Notes: generated from the letters alone by a model not told the origin. A stretch of 64,000 bases of DNA from Flavobacterium cerinum (GCF_024496085.1 NZ_CP101751.1:2542001-2606000), one strand, 5' to 3'. Positions 7,562 to 17,322 are shown, counted from the first letter of the stretch. Made by a program: numbers and translations.

Positions 7562-7681
7562 ATGACCGATACAACAACAATATTGATTTCAATCCTAACG
7601 ACATCTGCAATTTGTATGATGATGATGTGTTGTTGTATGCGAAATTTCGCAAGAGGCCGCCTATCGTATTATTTGCTGTAA
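7562..7681 (+). CDS. Cysteine/methionine leader peptide 2 (39 aa, CMMMMCCCM motif)
   Basis: The frame ATG 7562 to TAA 7679-7681 encodes 39 residues. Residues 18-26 read CMMMMCCCM, an extreme run of sulfur amino acid codons (7613-7639). It is followed by RNFARGRLSYYLL and, 21 bases after the stop, by a terminator. CAAGAGGC at 7650-7657, starting 14 positions past the end of the last Cys codon, is perfectly complementary over 8 bases to GCCTCTTG in the terminator arm (7706-7713). The palindrome GCGAAATTTCGC (7639-7650) directly before it may form a pause hairpin. Confidence 0.88.
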   Translation: MTDTTTILISILTTSAICMMMMCCCMRNFARGRLSYYLL

Positions 7682-7702
7682 GATATAATAGTACCCGCGT
7701 AT

Positions 7703-7732
7703 AAAGCCTCTTGATTTCAAGGGGCTTTTTTT
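7703..7732 (+). terminator. Attenuator terminator 2 of the cys operon
   Basis: An 11-bp stem with one G-U (7703-7713 with 7718-7728), loop ATTT, and a T tract to 7732. It lies 35 bases before the cysH start. The first arm is fully shared with the alternative pairing to 7650-7657 inside leader peptide 2, so the two structures exclude each other. Confidence 0.9.
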
Positions 7733-7767
7733 ATACCCGGATTTTACAATACACAAACAGAATAAAC

Positions 7768-8463
7768 ATGAAAGAAACAATAATCAATACGCTGAAAAAG
7801 GGAGGAAATATTCGGGAAAACCTGAAGCTTTTATCGGAAAATACAACCGGTAAAATAGTGTTTTCGACCAGTTTCGGTATAGAAGATCAGCTGATTACGG
7901 AATCGGTTTTCACACAGGATCTGGATAATATTGAAGTTTTTACATTGGATACCGGACGTTTATTTCCGGAAACCTACGCCACATGGGATAAGACATTATT
8001 GCAGTATGGCAAAAAGATAAAAACCTATTATCCCTATCAGGATCATCTGGAAACATTTGTTGAAGAAAGAGGAATTAATGCTTTTTATGAAAGTCCCGAA
8101 CTCCGAAAAGAATGTTGTCATATCCGAAAAGTAGAACCGCTGCAAAGAGCATTAAAAGACGCCGATGTTTGGATTACAGGTCTCAGAGCAGAACATTCAC
8201 CTAATCGAAACAGTCTTGAAATAGTGCAATGGGACGAACAATACCAGTTATATAAATACAATCCGTTACTTCATTGGACAACAGAGGAAGTTAAGACGTA
8301 TGTGCAACAAAACGGAATACCTTATAATGTTTTGCATGACCGCGGATTTGTAAGTATTGGCTGCGCACCGTGTACAAGAGCAATACAGGAAGGCGATGAT
8401 TTCCGGGCCGGAAGATGGTGGTGGGAAGAAACCTCCAAAAAAGAATGTGGATTACACCGTTAA
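7768..8463 (+). CDS. cysH: Adenylyl-sulfate/phosphoadenylyl-sulfate reductase
   Basis: Reduces activated sulfate to sulfite using thioredoxin. The 231 residues include the nucleotide-binding STSFGIEDQ segment, Cys116-Cys117 in ELRKECCHIRKVEPL, Cys199/Cys202 in GCAPCTRA and the C-terminal ECGLH catalytic Cys. The CC...CxxC pattern is that of [4Fe-4S] enzymes, which usually act on APS. No APS kinase gene occurs in the operon, in agreement. An ATG further upstream in the same frame (7711) lies inside the terminator, so the start at 7768 is preferred. Confidence 0.93.
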   Translation: MKETIINTLKKGGNIRENLKLLSENTTGKIVFSTSFGIEDQLITESVFTQDLDNIEVFTLDTGRLFPETYATWDKTLLQYGKKIKTYYPYQDHLETFVEERGINAFYESPELRKECCHIRKVEPLQRALKDADVWITGLRAEHSPNRNSLEIVQWDEQYQLYKYNPLLHWTTEEVKTYVQQNGIPYNVLHDRGFVSIGCAPCTRAIQEGDDFRAGRWWWEETSKKECGLHR

Positions 8464-8488
8464 AAAAGAACCCTTTAAAATTGATATT

Positions 8489-9394
8489 ATGAGCAATACA
8501 AAAGAATATTTAAAACAGTTGGAAGACGAAGCGATTTACATTCTTCGTGAAACGGCTGCACAATTTGAAAAACCGGCGCTCTTGTTTTCCGGAGGGAAAG
8601 ACTCGATTGTTTTGGTACATCTGGCGCTGAAAGCCTTTCGTCCGGGGAAATTTCCTTTTCCGTTAGTACATATTGATACCGGTCATAATTTTCCGGAAGC
8701 GATTGCTTTTCGGGATTACCTGGCCAATACGATCGGAGAAAAACTGATTGTCGGATCGGTAGAAGAGAGCATCCGTAAATACAATCTGAAAGAAACACCG
8801 GGGCGATTCCCGTCCCGAAATGCATTGCAAACCTATACATTACTGGATACAATTCAGGAATATGAATTTGATGCCTGTATTGGTGGCGCCCGACGTGATG
8901 AAGAAAAAGCAAGGGCTAAAGAACGGATTTTTTCTGTGCGGGATGATTTCGGTCAGTGGGATCCCAAATTACAACGGCCGGAATTATGGGATATCCTAAA
9001 CGGAAAAATACAAAAGGGACATAATGTTCGGGTTTTTCCGATCAGTAATTGGACCGAATTAGATGTATGGCAGTATATCCAACAACAGAATATCGAATTA
9101 CCGGGACTTTATTTTGCCCACGATAGGGAATGTATTGTCCATCAGGATAAACTGGTTGCCACATCTGAATTTATTCAGCCTTTGCCAACCGATACTGTGG
9201 TTGTGGAAAAAGTGCGCTATCGAACGGTCGGTGATATGACTTGTACGGCTGCTGTTCCTTCGGAAGCATCAACCATTCAGGATATTATTGATGATATTAT
9301 CCGAACACGAATTAGTGAAAGAGGACAAACCCGTCTGGACGATCAACTATCGGAAGCGGCAATGGAAGACCGAAAAAAACAAGGCTATTTCTAA
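8489..9394 (+). CDS. cysD: Sulfate adenylyltransferase subunit 2
   Basis: Small subunit of ATP sulfurylase: adenylates sulfate to APS with CysN. The 301 residues have the PP-loop SGGKDS at 34-39 and the conserved GGARRDEEKARAKERIFS segment. The frame is open further upstream into cysH, but the start MSNTKEYLKQLEDEAIYILRE agrees with family length (about 300) and lies 25 bases after the cysH stop. Confidence 0.95.
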   Translation: MSNTKEYLKQLEDEAIYILRETAAQFEKPALLFSGGKDSIVLVHLALKAFRPGKFPFPLVHIDTGHNFPEAIAFRDYLANTIGEKLIVGSVEESIRKYNLKETPGRFPSRNALQTYTLLDTIQEYEFDACIGGARRDEEKARAKERIFSVRDDFGQWDPKLQRPELWDILNGKIQKGHNVRVFPISNWTELDVWQYIQQQNIELPGLYFAHDRECIVHQDKLVATSEFIQPLPTDTVVVEKVRYRTVGDMTCTAAVPSEASTIQDIIDDIIRTRISERGQTRLDDQLSEAAMEDRKKQGYF

Positions 9395-9425
9395 AAACAA
9401 CCCAATCACTTAAAAAATCAGGAAA

Positions 9426-10661
9426 ATGAACACATTAAAATTTATAACAGCCGGAAATGTAGACGACGGTAAAAGTACATTAATCGGGCGCTTACTATAT
9501 GATTCAGACAGTATTCACACGGATCAGCTGGGAATCTTGCAAAAGCAAACGAAACAGGATAATGTCGAAATCGATTTATCACTGATAACAGATGGACTTC
9601 GTGCGGAAAGGGAACAAGGAATCACGATAGATGTCGCTTATAAGTATTTTGCGACTTCCAAAAGAAAATTCATTATCGCCGATGCACCCGGACACGAACA
9701 GTACACCCGGAATATGATTACCGGCGCTTCCAACTCCGATCTGATTATTATTCTGGTCGATGCCCGAAAAGGGATTACTACGCAAACGAAACGACATGCA
9801 AGTGTGGGATCGTTAATGGGAATTAAAAAAGCAATAATTGCCGTTAATAAAATTGATTTGGTCGACTATTCCGAAGCGGTTTTTAATACAATAAAGACCG
9901 ATTTTGAAGGCATCCGTTCGGAACTAACATACGATGAAATTGCCTATATCCCGGTTAGTGCGCTTGTGGGTGATAATATTGTAACCCGATCGGAAAATAC
10001 ACCGTGGTTTGAAGGCGATGCTTTATTAAGTACTTTGGAACATATCGAAATTCCGACCCGTGAAAATCTTGAAGCGCGGTTTCAGGTACAATGGGTTATC
10101 CGACCAAAGGATGAAGAAAATCACGATTACCGCGGTTATGCCGGACAAGTGTTAAGCGGAAATTATGCCGCCGGTGATGTTGTCGTAATTCTGCCTTCCG
10201 GAATAGAAACCAAAATCACAAAAATTGAAAAACATCAGGAAACAATTGACAATACGAAGGCTGGTGATAATGTAGTCATTCATTTGGCTGATAATATTGA
10301 CATCAGCCGCGGTGATACAATCGTTAAAAAATCGGCATTGCCATTGACTTCAAATGATTTAAGAGCCTGGATTTGCTGGTTGGATAACACACCGTTACAA
10401 ATCGGAAAAACCTATCTGTTACAACATCGTTTTAAAACAGTACGGGTAAAAATTCAAACGGTAGATCGGAAATGGGATGTTAATCAATGGGAATTTGATA
10501 CGACCAGTGAATTGAAAATAAATGATATCGGACAGATTTCATTGCGTTCGAGTCAGCCATTGTTCTTCGATTCTTTTATTGCGAATTCCAGAAACGGAAG
10601 TGCCATCCTGATCGATGAAACTACTTTTAATACAGTTGGAGCAGTCATGTTTTTACCCTAA
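9426..10661 (+). CDS. cysN: Sulfate adenylyltransferase subunit 1 (GTPase)
   Basis: Regulatory GTPase subunit of ATP sulfurylase. The 411 residues show elongation-factor-type GTP motifs: GNVDDGKST at 10-18, DAPGHEQY and NKIDL, followed by beta-barrel domains. It ends without a fused CysC APS kinase domain, unlike the bifunctional forms. It overlaps nothing and is followed 4 bases later by cysE. Confidence 0.95.
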   Translation: MNTLKFITAGNVDDGKSTLIGRLLYDSDSIHTDQLGILQKQTKQDNVEIDLSLITDGLRAEREQGITIDVAYKYFATSKRKFIIADAPGHEQYTRNMITGASNSDLIIILVDARKGITTQTKRHASVGSLMGIKKAIIAVNKIDLVDYSEAVFNTIKTDFEGIRSELTYDEIAYIPVSALVGDNIVTRSENTPWFEGDALLSTLEHIEIPTRENLEARFQVQWVIRPKDEENHDYRGYAGQVLSGNYAAGDVVVILPSGIETKITKIEKHQETIDNTKAGDNVVIHLADNIDISRGDTIVKKSALPLTSNDLRAWICWLDNTPLQIGKTYLLQHRFKTVRVKIQTVDRKWDVNQWEFDTTSELKINDIGQISLRSSQPLFFDSFIANSRNGSAILIDETTFNTVGAVMFLP

Positions 10662-10665
10662 AGTA

Positions 10666-11481
10666 ATGGAACATCCGATCTATACAATAAATAAAAGGGA
10701 GAATAGCAATAGAATCCCCGATAAAATAAAAACCGGAATATGGATAGAAGCTCTTTTTAACTGGCTTTTTGCGATCGATACCACTTTAGATGATTACAAC
10801 GCCTTTTTAAAAAAAGAAAAGGAATTACAATCTGAACTGGCAGAAATTATCCGAAGCGTTCTTAAAGGGGAAGAAACGAAAGCCGTTGTTAATAGTTTCT
10901 TTGAATCGTTGGAATCCGTTCACCGTCAGTTAAATGCCGACCTTGATACGATTTTTAATTTCGATCCGGCAGCAAAATCAAGAAATGAGGTGCTGGCAGC
11001 CTATCCCGGTTTTTTTGCAATAGCAGTGTACCGTTTGGCACATCAGCTATGGAAAAGTAACGTACCGGTAATTCCACGGTTAATTTCAGAATATATACAT
11101 GGAAAAACCGGTATTGATATTCATCCCGGAGCGATAATCGGTTCGCGCTTTTTTATCGATCACGGAACCGGTGTTGTAATTGGTGAAACAACGATAATCG
11201 GAAACGATGTTAAAATCTATCAGGGCGTTACACTGGGCGCACTGAATGTCAGTAAGGATAAAGCCGAACAAAAACGCCATCCGACTATCGGTAATAATGT
11301 AATTATTTATGCCAATGCAACCATTTTGGGCGGAAATACGATTATTGGTGATGATGCTATAATCGGAGGAAATGTATGGATAACCCAATCGATACCGGAA
11401 AAATCACTTGTCTATCACAAAAGTGAAATTGTAATTAAAAGCCAGGCTTCTTTTCCGGAGCCAATCAATTTTGTCATATAA
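10666..11481 (+). CDS. cysE: Serine O-acetyltransferase
   Basis: Makes O-acetylserine from serine and acetyl-CoA, the carbon skeleton for cysteine. The 271 residues have a helical N-terminal part and a left-handed beta-helix of hexapeptide repeats from about residue 140, including [19 protein letters not shown] and [19 protein letters not shown]. The chosen ATG lies 4 bases after the cysN stop; an earlier in-frame ATG within cysN would give an unusual extension. Confidence 0.92.
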   Translation: MEHPIYTINKRENSNRIPDKIKTGIWIEALFNWLFAIDTTLDDYNAFLKKEKELQSELAEIIRSVLKGEETKAVVNSFFESLESVHRQLNADLDTIFNFDPAAKSRNEVLAAYPGFFAIAVYRLAHQLWKSNVPVIPRLISEYIHGKTGIDIHPGAIIGSRFFIDHGTGVVIGETTIIGNDVKIYQGVTLGALNVSKDKAEQKRHPTIGNNVIIYANATILGGNTIIGDDAIIGGNVWITQSIPEKSLVYHKSEIVIKSQASFPEPINFVI

Positions 11482-11504
11482 AAGAACAACTAAATAAAGA
11501 AAAA

Positions 11505-12416
11505 ATGAAAGCAAATAACATATTAGAAACAATAGGAAATACACCGGTAGTCCGACTTCAAAAACTTTTCGGTGAACGGAATAACGTTTGGATTAAACTC
11601 GAAAAAAATAATCCGGGGAACAGTATTAAAGACCGTATCGCTTTGGCGATGATTGAAGATGCCGAACAAAAAGGAATTTTAAAACCGGGAAGTGTCATTA
11701 TCGAACCTACTTCCGGAAATACCGGAATCGGATTGGCTTTGGTTGGAGCGGTGAAAGGATATCGTGTTATTCTGGTCATGCCTGAATCAATGAGTGTAGA
11801 ACGACGAAAACTGATGGAAATCTACGGCGCTGAATTTGAACTGACACCACGTGAAAAAGGAATGAAAGGAGCAATTGAAAAAGCAAATGAACTGGTTACG
11901 CAAATTCCGAATGCCTGGTCACCGCAACAATTTGATAATCCGGCTAACGTAGCAATTCACGAAAAAACAACAGCTCAGGAGTTGATCAATGATTTTCCTG
12001 ACGGAGTAGATTATCTGATTACCGGAGTGGGTACAGGAGGTCATATTACCGGAGTGGGTAAAGTTTTAAAAGCAAAATTCCCGCAACTTAAAGTGATTGC
12101 CGTTGAACCGGAATTATCACCCGTATTAAGCGGCGGAGAACCGGGACCGCATCCGTTACAGGGAATCGGTGCCGGATTTGTTCCGTCTGTATTACAATCG
12201 GAATTACTGGATGAAATTATTCAGGTTAGTAAAGACGAAGCCTTTGATTTTGCCCGTAAAGTAGCTAAAGAAGAAGGAATTCTGGTTGGGATTTCAACAG
12301 GAGCTTCATTAGCCGCGGTTGCACGTAAAATTCAGCAAATCCCGGAAGGAGCTACAATTGTAACCTTTAATTACGATACGGGAGAACGTTACCTGTCAAT
12401 TGAAGGATTGTATTAA
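11505..12416 (+). CDS. cysK: Cysteine synthase (O-acetylserine sulfhydrylase)
   Basis: PLP enzyme that joins sulfide to O-acetylserine. The 303 residues contain the PLP lysine Lys42 in [12 protein letters not shown], the substrate loop TSGNTG, and the glycine-rich phosphate-binding segment [10 protein letters not shown]. CysK and CysM forms are hard to separate by eye, so the symbol is tentative. It completes the sulfate-to-cysteine pathway in the operon together with cysE. Confidence 0.9.
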   Translation: MKANNILETIGNTPVVRLQKLFGERNNVWIKLEKNNPGNSIKDRIALAMIEDAEQKGILKPGSVIIEPTSGNTGIGLALVGAVKGYRVILVMPESMSVERRKLMEIYGAEFELTPREKGMKGAIEKANELVTQIPNAWSPQQFDNPANVAIHEKTTAQELINDFPDGVDYLITGVGTGGHITGVGKVLKAKFPQLKVIAVEPELSPVLSGGEPGPHPLQGIGAGFVPSVLQSELLDEIIQVSKDEAFDFARKVAKEEGILVGISTGASLAAVARKIQQIPEGATIVTFNYDTGERYLSIEGLY

Positions 12417-12436
12417 TTAAAAATTGCAAAAAAACA

Positions 12437-13252
12437 ATGAGTATAGAAAATAAAGGGAAAGTCATTTTAGCCGGTGCCGGTCCGGGTGATCCCGATTTGA
12501 TAAGTGTAAAAGCATTACGCTATTTACAAACTGCGGATGTGATTCTGACCGATCGTTTGGTAGCGCCGCAATTGATTGCCGATAATGCCCGAAAAGAAGC
12601 CATCATCATTTATGTAGGAAAACAATGTTCGAAGGGAATTCATACACCGCAAAGTGACATTAATACCCTTATGGTGGAATTTGCCGGACAGGGAAAACTG
12701 GTGCTACGTCTTAAAGGAGGGGATGCGTCTCTTTTTTCTAATGTGTTGGATGAATTAGAGGTCGTAAAGGCCAATCAGATTCCGTATGAAATTGTACCCG
12801 GAATCTCGGCTGCTTTCGGTGCGGCTGCTTATACCGGAATTCCGTTAACCGCAAGAGGATTGTCTCGTGGTGTACGTTTTCTGACACTGTTTGACTTGTC
12901 AGCTGTGACTTCGGAACAATGGACCGACTGGGGAAAAACGGATGATACTCTTGTTTTCTATATGAGCGGACAACGATTGCAACAACTCGCCAATTATCTG
13001 TTGGCGAATCAGGTTGATAAGGAAAAAGGATTGGCAGTGATTCAACAGGCAACAACGCCTTTTCAAAAAACCAGAGTGTTTTCGTTTGAGGAACTAAAAA
13101 CAAAGGAATTACCGGAATTCGGATATGTTCCCACCTTATTGATTGTAGGTAAAGTGGTTAAGCTGCACGAACAATTTGCCTGGTTCCGGGAACAATCTAA
13201 AAACGCATCTTATTTCGATAACCATATAATCAATTTTCAACATGCTAGCTGA
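12437..13252 (+). CDS. cobA: Uroporphyrinogen-III C-methyltransferase
   Basis: Methylates uroporphyrinogen III to precorrin-2 using SAM, the first step to siroheme. The 271 residues show GAGPGDPDL at 13-21, the LRLKGGDASLFSN segment and PGISAAFGAAAYTGIPLT. Its presence here fits the siroheme need of CysI. Next steps are likely carried out by the N-terminal domain of the fusion at 17319. The 3' end overlaps the cysJ start by 11 bases. Confidence 0.92.
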   Translation: MSIENKGKVILAGAGPGDPDLISVKALRYLQTADVILTDRLVAPQLIADNARKEAIIIYVGKQCSKGIHTPQSDINTLMVEFAGQGKLVLRLKGGDASLFSNVLDELEVVKANQIPYEIVPGISAAFGAAAYTGIPLTARGLSRGVRFLTLFDLSAVTSEQWTDWGKTDDTLVFYMSGQRLQQLANYLLANQVDKEKGLAVIQQATTPFQKTRVFSFEELKTKELPEFGYVPTLLIVGKVVKLHEQFAWFREQSKNASYFDNHIINFQHAS

Positions 13253-14900
13253 TAATAAATTAGAAGTATTAAAAGAACTGATCCGACAGTCTTCCCGAGA
13301 GGAAATTATCTGGACGAATGGTTATCTGGCGGGACTTTTGGCCCAAAAAGAAGTACAGCAACCGGTGGAAATAACAACGAATAATGTTACGGTAAAGCCA
13401 ACGATAATCTATGGAACGGAAACGGGAAATTCCAAAAAACTGGCCTCGCAATTACAGGCATTACTGAAAAAGAACAAAATTCAGTCAAAAGTAATCGATG
13501 CCTTTCAATATCCGGTTGAAAAACTGGATAAGGAAGAATTTCTGATTGTGATTATGAGTACGCAGGGAGAAGGTGATCCGCCTCAAAATGCAATCAAGTT
13601 CTTTGATAACATTAGTAATAGTAGTGCTAATCTGGCTAAAACCCGATTTGCTGTTTTGGGATTGGGAGATTCGTCTTATCCGTTGTTTTGTAAAGCCGGT
13701 GAAGATATTGATCAGCAATTAAAACGTCTCGGAGCGCAACAAGCTGTTCCTTTCCAAAAGGCGGATGTGGATTTTACACCGGTAGCAGAAAGTTGGTTTG
13801 CCGCAATATTAAATAGTCTTCAGACAATAAATACCGGGAATGCGACTTCGGTAGCAGTGACTTCCGCAGCAGTAGTGGAAAAGAAAAATTATACCGGAAT
13901 TGTACGGCATAAAGTAATCTTAAATGATCGGGATTCGAAAAAGGAAACACATCATATTGAAATTGAAACGGATGAACCGGTTGTTTATGAACCCGGTGAT
14001 GCGATTGGTTTTTATCCGGAAAACAGGAGGGAAGAGCTACTCGAGATTGCGGTATTGCTAAAGGCAGAAGCGCGAAGTAACGAATTGCTTACGAAAAATA
14101 GCAGAGGGTTATCCAAAAAATCACTCGATGCGCTTTCAAAAGTATTTGAAATAACGATTACCGAAGATAAAGCGGATTTACTGGACATTCTAAAAAAATA
14201 CCCGATAAAAGAAGGTGTTTCTTTTGATTCTGTATTGGAATTATTGCATCCGATTGCCCCGCGGTTGTATTCGATAGCATCCGCAGCTGAAGCCCACGAA
14301 GGAGAAATTCATATTACGGTTAGTAAAAATACATTTACGGTTGACAATACGATTAAAACCGGGTTATGCTCGCAATTTCTGGCCGATTTTACTAAAGATC
14401 AGGAAATAGCATTTTATATTCATAAAAACAGAAACTTTAAATTACCGGAGCCGGATAAAGATGTGATTATGATTGGTCCGGGAACGGGAATTGCTCCTTT
14501 TCGCAGCTTTTTGGCACATCGTGATGCTACCGGAGCCGAAGGTAAAAACTGGTTATTCTTTGGCGAACAGCATTTTGTATCCGATTTCTATTATCAGACT
14601 GAAATACAGGAATGGTTGGCAACCGGTGTACTGACACATCTGGATACCGCTTTTTCAAGAGATCAGAAACATAAAATTTATGTTCAGGATCGGTTAAAAC
14701 AAAAAGCGAAAGAGGTCTGTAAATGGCTTGAAAACGGAGCGTATCTCTATATCTGCGGACAAAAAGATCCGATGAGTACGGATGTGGAAATGGTCTTACG
14801 GGACATTATTGCAACGGAAAAAAATGTCAGTACGGAAGAAGCGAAAACGATTCTGGAAAGCTGGGAAACGGAAGGTCGCTATCAGAAAGATGTATACTAA
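13242..14900 (+). CDS. cysJ: Sulfite reductase flavoprotein subunit
   Basis: Passes electrons from NADPH through FAD and FMN to the CysI hemoprotein. The 552 residues have a flavodoxin domain with YGTETGNSKKLA (about 58-69) and STQGEGDPP, an FAD domain with RLYSIAS, and an NADPH-binding part with GPGTGIAPFRSFLAHR. The C-terminal aromatic end (VY) is usual for this family. It overlaps cobA by 11 bases and precedes cysI by 18 bases. Confidence 0.93.
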   Translation: MLADNKLEVLKELIRQSSREEIIWTNGYLAGLLAQKEVQQPVEITTNNVTVKPTIIYGTETGNSKKLASQLQALLKKNKIQSKVIDAFQYPVEKLDKEEFLIVIMSTQGEGDPPQNAIKFFDNISNSSANLAKTRFAVLGLGDSSYPLFCKAGEDIDQQLKRLGAQQAVPFQKADVDFTPVAESWFAAILNSLQTINTGNATSVAVTSAAVVEKKNYTGIVRHKVILNDRDSKKETHHIEIETDEPVVYEPGDAIGFYPENRREELLEIAVLLKAEARSNELLTKNSRGLSKKSLDALSKVFEITITEDKADLLDILKKYPIKEGVSFDSVLELLHPIAPRLYSIASAAEAHEGEIHITVSKNTFTVDNTIKTGLCSQFLADFTKDQEIAFYIHKNRNFKLPEPDKDVIMIGPGTGIAPFRSFLAHRDATGAEGKNWLFFGEQHFVSDFYYQTEIQEWLATGVLTHLDTAFSRDQKHKIYVQDRLKQKAKEVCKWLENGAYLYICGQKDPMSTDVEMVLRDIIATEKNVSTEEAKTILESWETEGRYQKDVY

Positions 14901-14918
14901 AATGATAAAATCAAGAAT

Positions 14919-16568
14919 ATGAGTAATGATAAATTATCCCCGATTGAAGCGATAAAAGTAAAAAGTGACGGGCTTCGGGGAACTTTAAAAGAAAGTCTGA
15001 CCGATAATCATACCGGAAATGTCCGGCCGGATGATGAAGCTTTGGTCAAATTCCACGGTATGTACGTTCAGGATGATCGGGACAGAAGAACGGAAAGAGC
15101 GGAAAAAAAACTGGATAAATTGTATTCCTTTATGATCCGGTTACGTATTCCGGGTGGTGTGATATCTGCTGATCAATGGCTGACTACTCATGCTATTTCT
15201 GAAGAATACGGAACGGGTACACTGAAAATTACAACACGTCAGACCATCCAGTTACACGGATTGTTAAAACATCAGTTGCAACCTACAATACAAGGATTTC
15301 TATTGGCTAAACTGGATTCGATTGCAGCTTGTGGCGATGTAAACCGTAACGTAATCTGTAGTTCACATCCGCAGGTTTCCCCTTTATATCAGGAGATTTA
15401 TGATTATGCCGATAAAATTTCCACGTTGTTATTGCCTAAAACGCAATCGTATTATGAAGTTTGGATTGATGGTGAAAAGATATACGAACGATCCGGTGAA
15501 GCTGATCCGTTATATCAGGATCGTTATCTGCCGCGAAAATTTAAAATTGCCGTTGCAATTCCGCCTACAAATGATGTGGATGTTTTTGCAAATGATATCG
15601 GATTGATTGCTATTATTGACAACGGAAAATTGAAAGGATTTAATATCGCAATTGGTGGTGGTTTGGCAACAACACACGGTAATCCGAATACCTATTCCCG
15701 ATTGGCTACGATAATCGGATTTACCGATACGGAAGAAAAAACACTAAAAGCAGTCTATGAAATCCTGACCATTCAGCGTGATTACGGAAACAGAAGTGAT
15801 CGTAAATTGTCCCGTTTAAAATATACGGTAGATAAACTGGGTGTCGAAAATTTTAAAAAAGAATTGGAAAACAGAATCGGTTTTGAACTGTTACCGGAAC
15901 AAGAATATGAATTTACAGAGCGAAATGACCGTTACGGATGGCAGGAAAACCACGAAGGAAAATGGTTTTATACCTTATTTGTAGAACATGGGGTGATCAA
16001 ACCTTATCAGAAAGAATTTTTATATGAATTGGCGCAATTGCAGCTTTCGGATTTCCGTTTTACGTGTAATCAAAACCTGATTCTGGGCAATATTGATGCT
16101 AGCGCTAAAACACAGGTTGAACAACTGATCGCAAAATATAAAATCGAAGAACAGGATAGCACAATGCGAAAAAGTTCAATGGCTTGTGTAGCTTTGCCGA
16201 CTTGTCCGTTGGCTTTGGCCGAAGCGCAACGTTATTTACCGGAATTGGTTACTAAAATTGAACCTTTTCTGAAAAAATACGAATTGGATCAGGATGAAAT
16301 CAGCATCAGGATGACAGGTTGCCCGAACGGATGTGGACGACCATATCTGGCAGAAATCGGTTTGGTCGGAACCGGACCGGGGCAATACAATCTGATGTTG
16401 GGTGGCGACAGACTGGGAAACCGGTTAAATCAGCTATATAAAAAACAATTAACAGAAAATGAAATACTATCGGAATTGGATATACTTTTCGATCAGTATA
16501 TAAAAGAACGAATACAAGATGAAACATTTGGGGACTTTACATTCAGGAAATATTTTTCAATCAACTAA
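14919..16568 (+). CDS. cysI: Sulfite reductase hemoprotein subunit
   Basis: Reduces sulfite to sulfide at a coupled siroheme / [4Fe-4S] site. The 549 residues have two ferredoxin-like half-domains and the cluster ligands CVALPTC (C-x5-C) and CPNGCGRP (C-x3-C). Nitrite reductases share this fold, but linkage to cysJ and the sulfate genes points to sulfite. The 3' end overlaps the next gene by 50 bases. Confidence 0.93.
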   Translation: MSNDKLSPIEAIKVKSDGLRGTLKESLTDNHTGNVRPDDEALVKFHGMYVQDDRDRRTERAEKKLDKLYSFMIRLRIPGGVISADQWLTTHAISEEYGTGTLKITTRQTIQLHGLLKHQLQPTIQGFLLAKLDSIAACGDVNRNVICSSHPQVSPLYQEIYDYADKISTLLLPKTQSYYEVWIDGEKIYERSGEADPLYQDRYLPRKFKIAVAIPPTNDVDVFANDIGLIAIIDNGKLKGFNIAIGGGLATTHGNPNTYSRLATIIGFTDTEEKTLKAVYEILTIQRDYGNRSDRKLSRLKYTVDKLGVENFKKELENRIGFELLPEQEYEFTERNDRYGWQENHEGKWFYTLFVEHGVIKPYQKEFLYELAQLQLSDFRFTCNQNLILGNIDASAKTQVEQLIAKYKIEEQDSTMRKSSMACVALPTCPLALAEAQRYLPELVTKIEPFLKKYELDQDEISIRMTGCPNGCGRPYLAEIGLVGTGPGQYNLMLGGDRLGNRLNQLYKKQLTENEILSELDILFDQYIKERIQDETFGDFTFRKYFSIN

Positions 16569-17322
16569 AAAAACACGGAGAAGTATAGCCTTTTTCCTTT
16601 TGTTATTCCCTATGATGCTGTTTTCTCAAAAAAAGGTGACCAATCAACAATTAATATGGTACACCTATAATAATACGATTCGGTTTAATGACAACTGGGC
16701 ATTGGTCAGTGAAGTTCAGGAACGGCAGTTTTTCAATCCAACGGCACAACATCAGTTGGTTTTCAGAAGTAATATCCAACGAAAACTGATTGAAAACTGG
16801 ATTGCATCAGCCGGGATGACCTATTTTTTACAAAGTCCGCAGGATCCGGAATCCGAAAGTAATCTGACGGTGCCGGAATTGCGACCGGATTTAGGCTTCG
16901 AGAACAAACAAAGATTGTCTTTTATGACCATTTCACATCGATATAAGGCCGAAGCACGTTTTATTCACGATTTTGCTAACGATGAATTGACCGGAGGATA
17001 TCGTTTTTCGAGTTTTCGGTTTCGCTACCAATTGGGATTTGATATTCCGGTATGGCGAAATAAAGACACCAGAGAAGAGCGTTTATCGCTTAAAATTAAA
17101 GAAGAAATATTGCTGAATGCCGGTAGTAAGATTGTTAAGAATACGTTTGATCAAAACCGGATTTATGCCGGAATTAATTACCGGATCAATCCTGCTTTTT
17201 CAGTAGAGGCCGGTTATCTGAACTGGTACCAGCAACGGGTTTCCGGAACAGAATATTATGATCGTGATATTATCCGGTTTTCCCTGTTCCATACCTTATT
17301 TTTAAAAACCAAAAAGTCATGA
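16519..17322 (+). CDS. DUF2490 family protein, exported, in the cys operon
   Basis: A 267-residue protein whose N-terminal region contains a basic stretch (KKTRR) and a hydrophobic segment ending MLFSQ, like a signal peptide. The rest is rich in alternating aromatic and polar residues (IWYTYNNTIRFNDNWALVSE and similar), as in small outer-membrane barrels of the DUF2490 family. The function is unknown. The only upstream ATG overlaps cysI by 50 bases, and the gene overlaps the permease fusion by 4 bases, so it is translated within the sulfur operon and may help anions cross the outer membrane (inference). Confidence 0.75.
   Translation: MKHLGTLHSGNIFQSTKKTRRSIAFFLLLFPMMLFSQKKVTNQQLIWYTYNNTIRFNDNWALVSEVQERQFFNPTAQHQLVFRSNIQRKLIENWIASAGMTYFLQSPQDPESESNLTVPELRPDLGFENKQRLSFMTISHRYKAEARFIHDFANDELTGGYRFSSFRFRYQLGFDIPVWRNKDTREERLSLKIKEEILLNAGSKIVKNTFDQNRIYAGINYRINPAFSVEAGYLNWYQQRVSGTEYYDRDIIRFSLFHTLFLKTKKS

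Noticed and set aside
7616..7639. ATG/TGT run as a simple-sequence repeat
   Set aside because: The repeat is in frame in a short peptide followed by a terminator with a matching antiterminator strand, so it is better read as Met and Cys control codons.
7437..7652. Reverse-strand frame of 71 residues across the cys leaders
   Set aside because: It is antisense to two leader peptides and a terminator and shows no recognisable domain.
7711..7767. Upstream extension of cysH from an ATG at 7711
   Set aside because: That start lies inside the terminator stem and would add 19 residues with no family counterpart.
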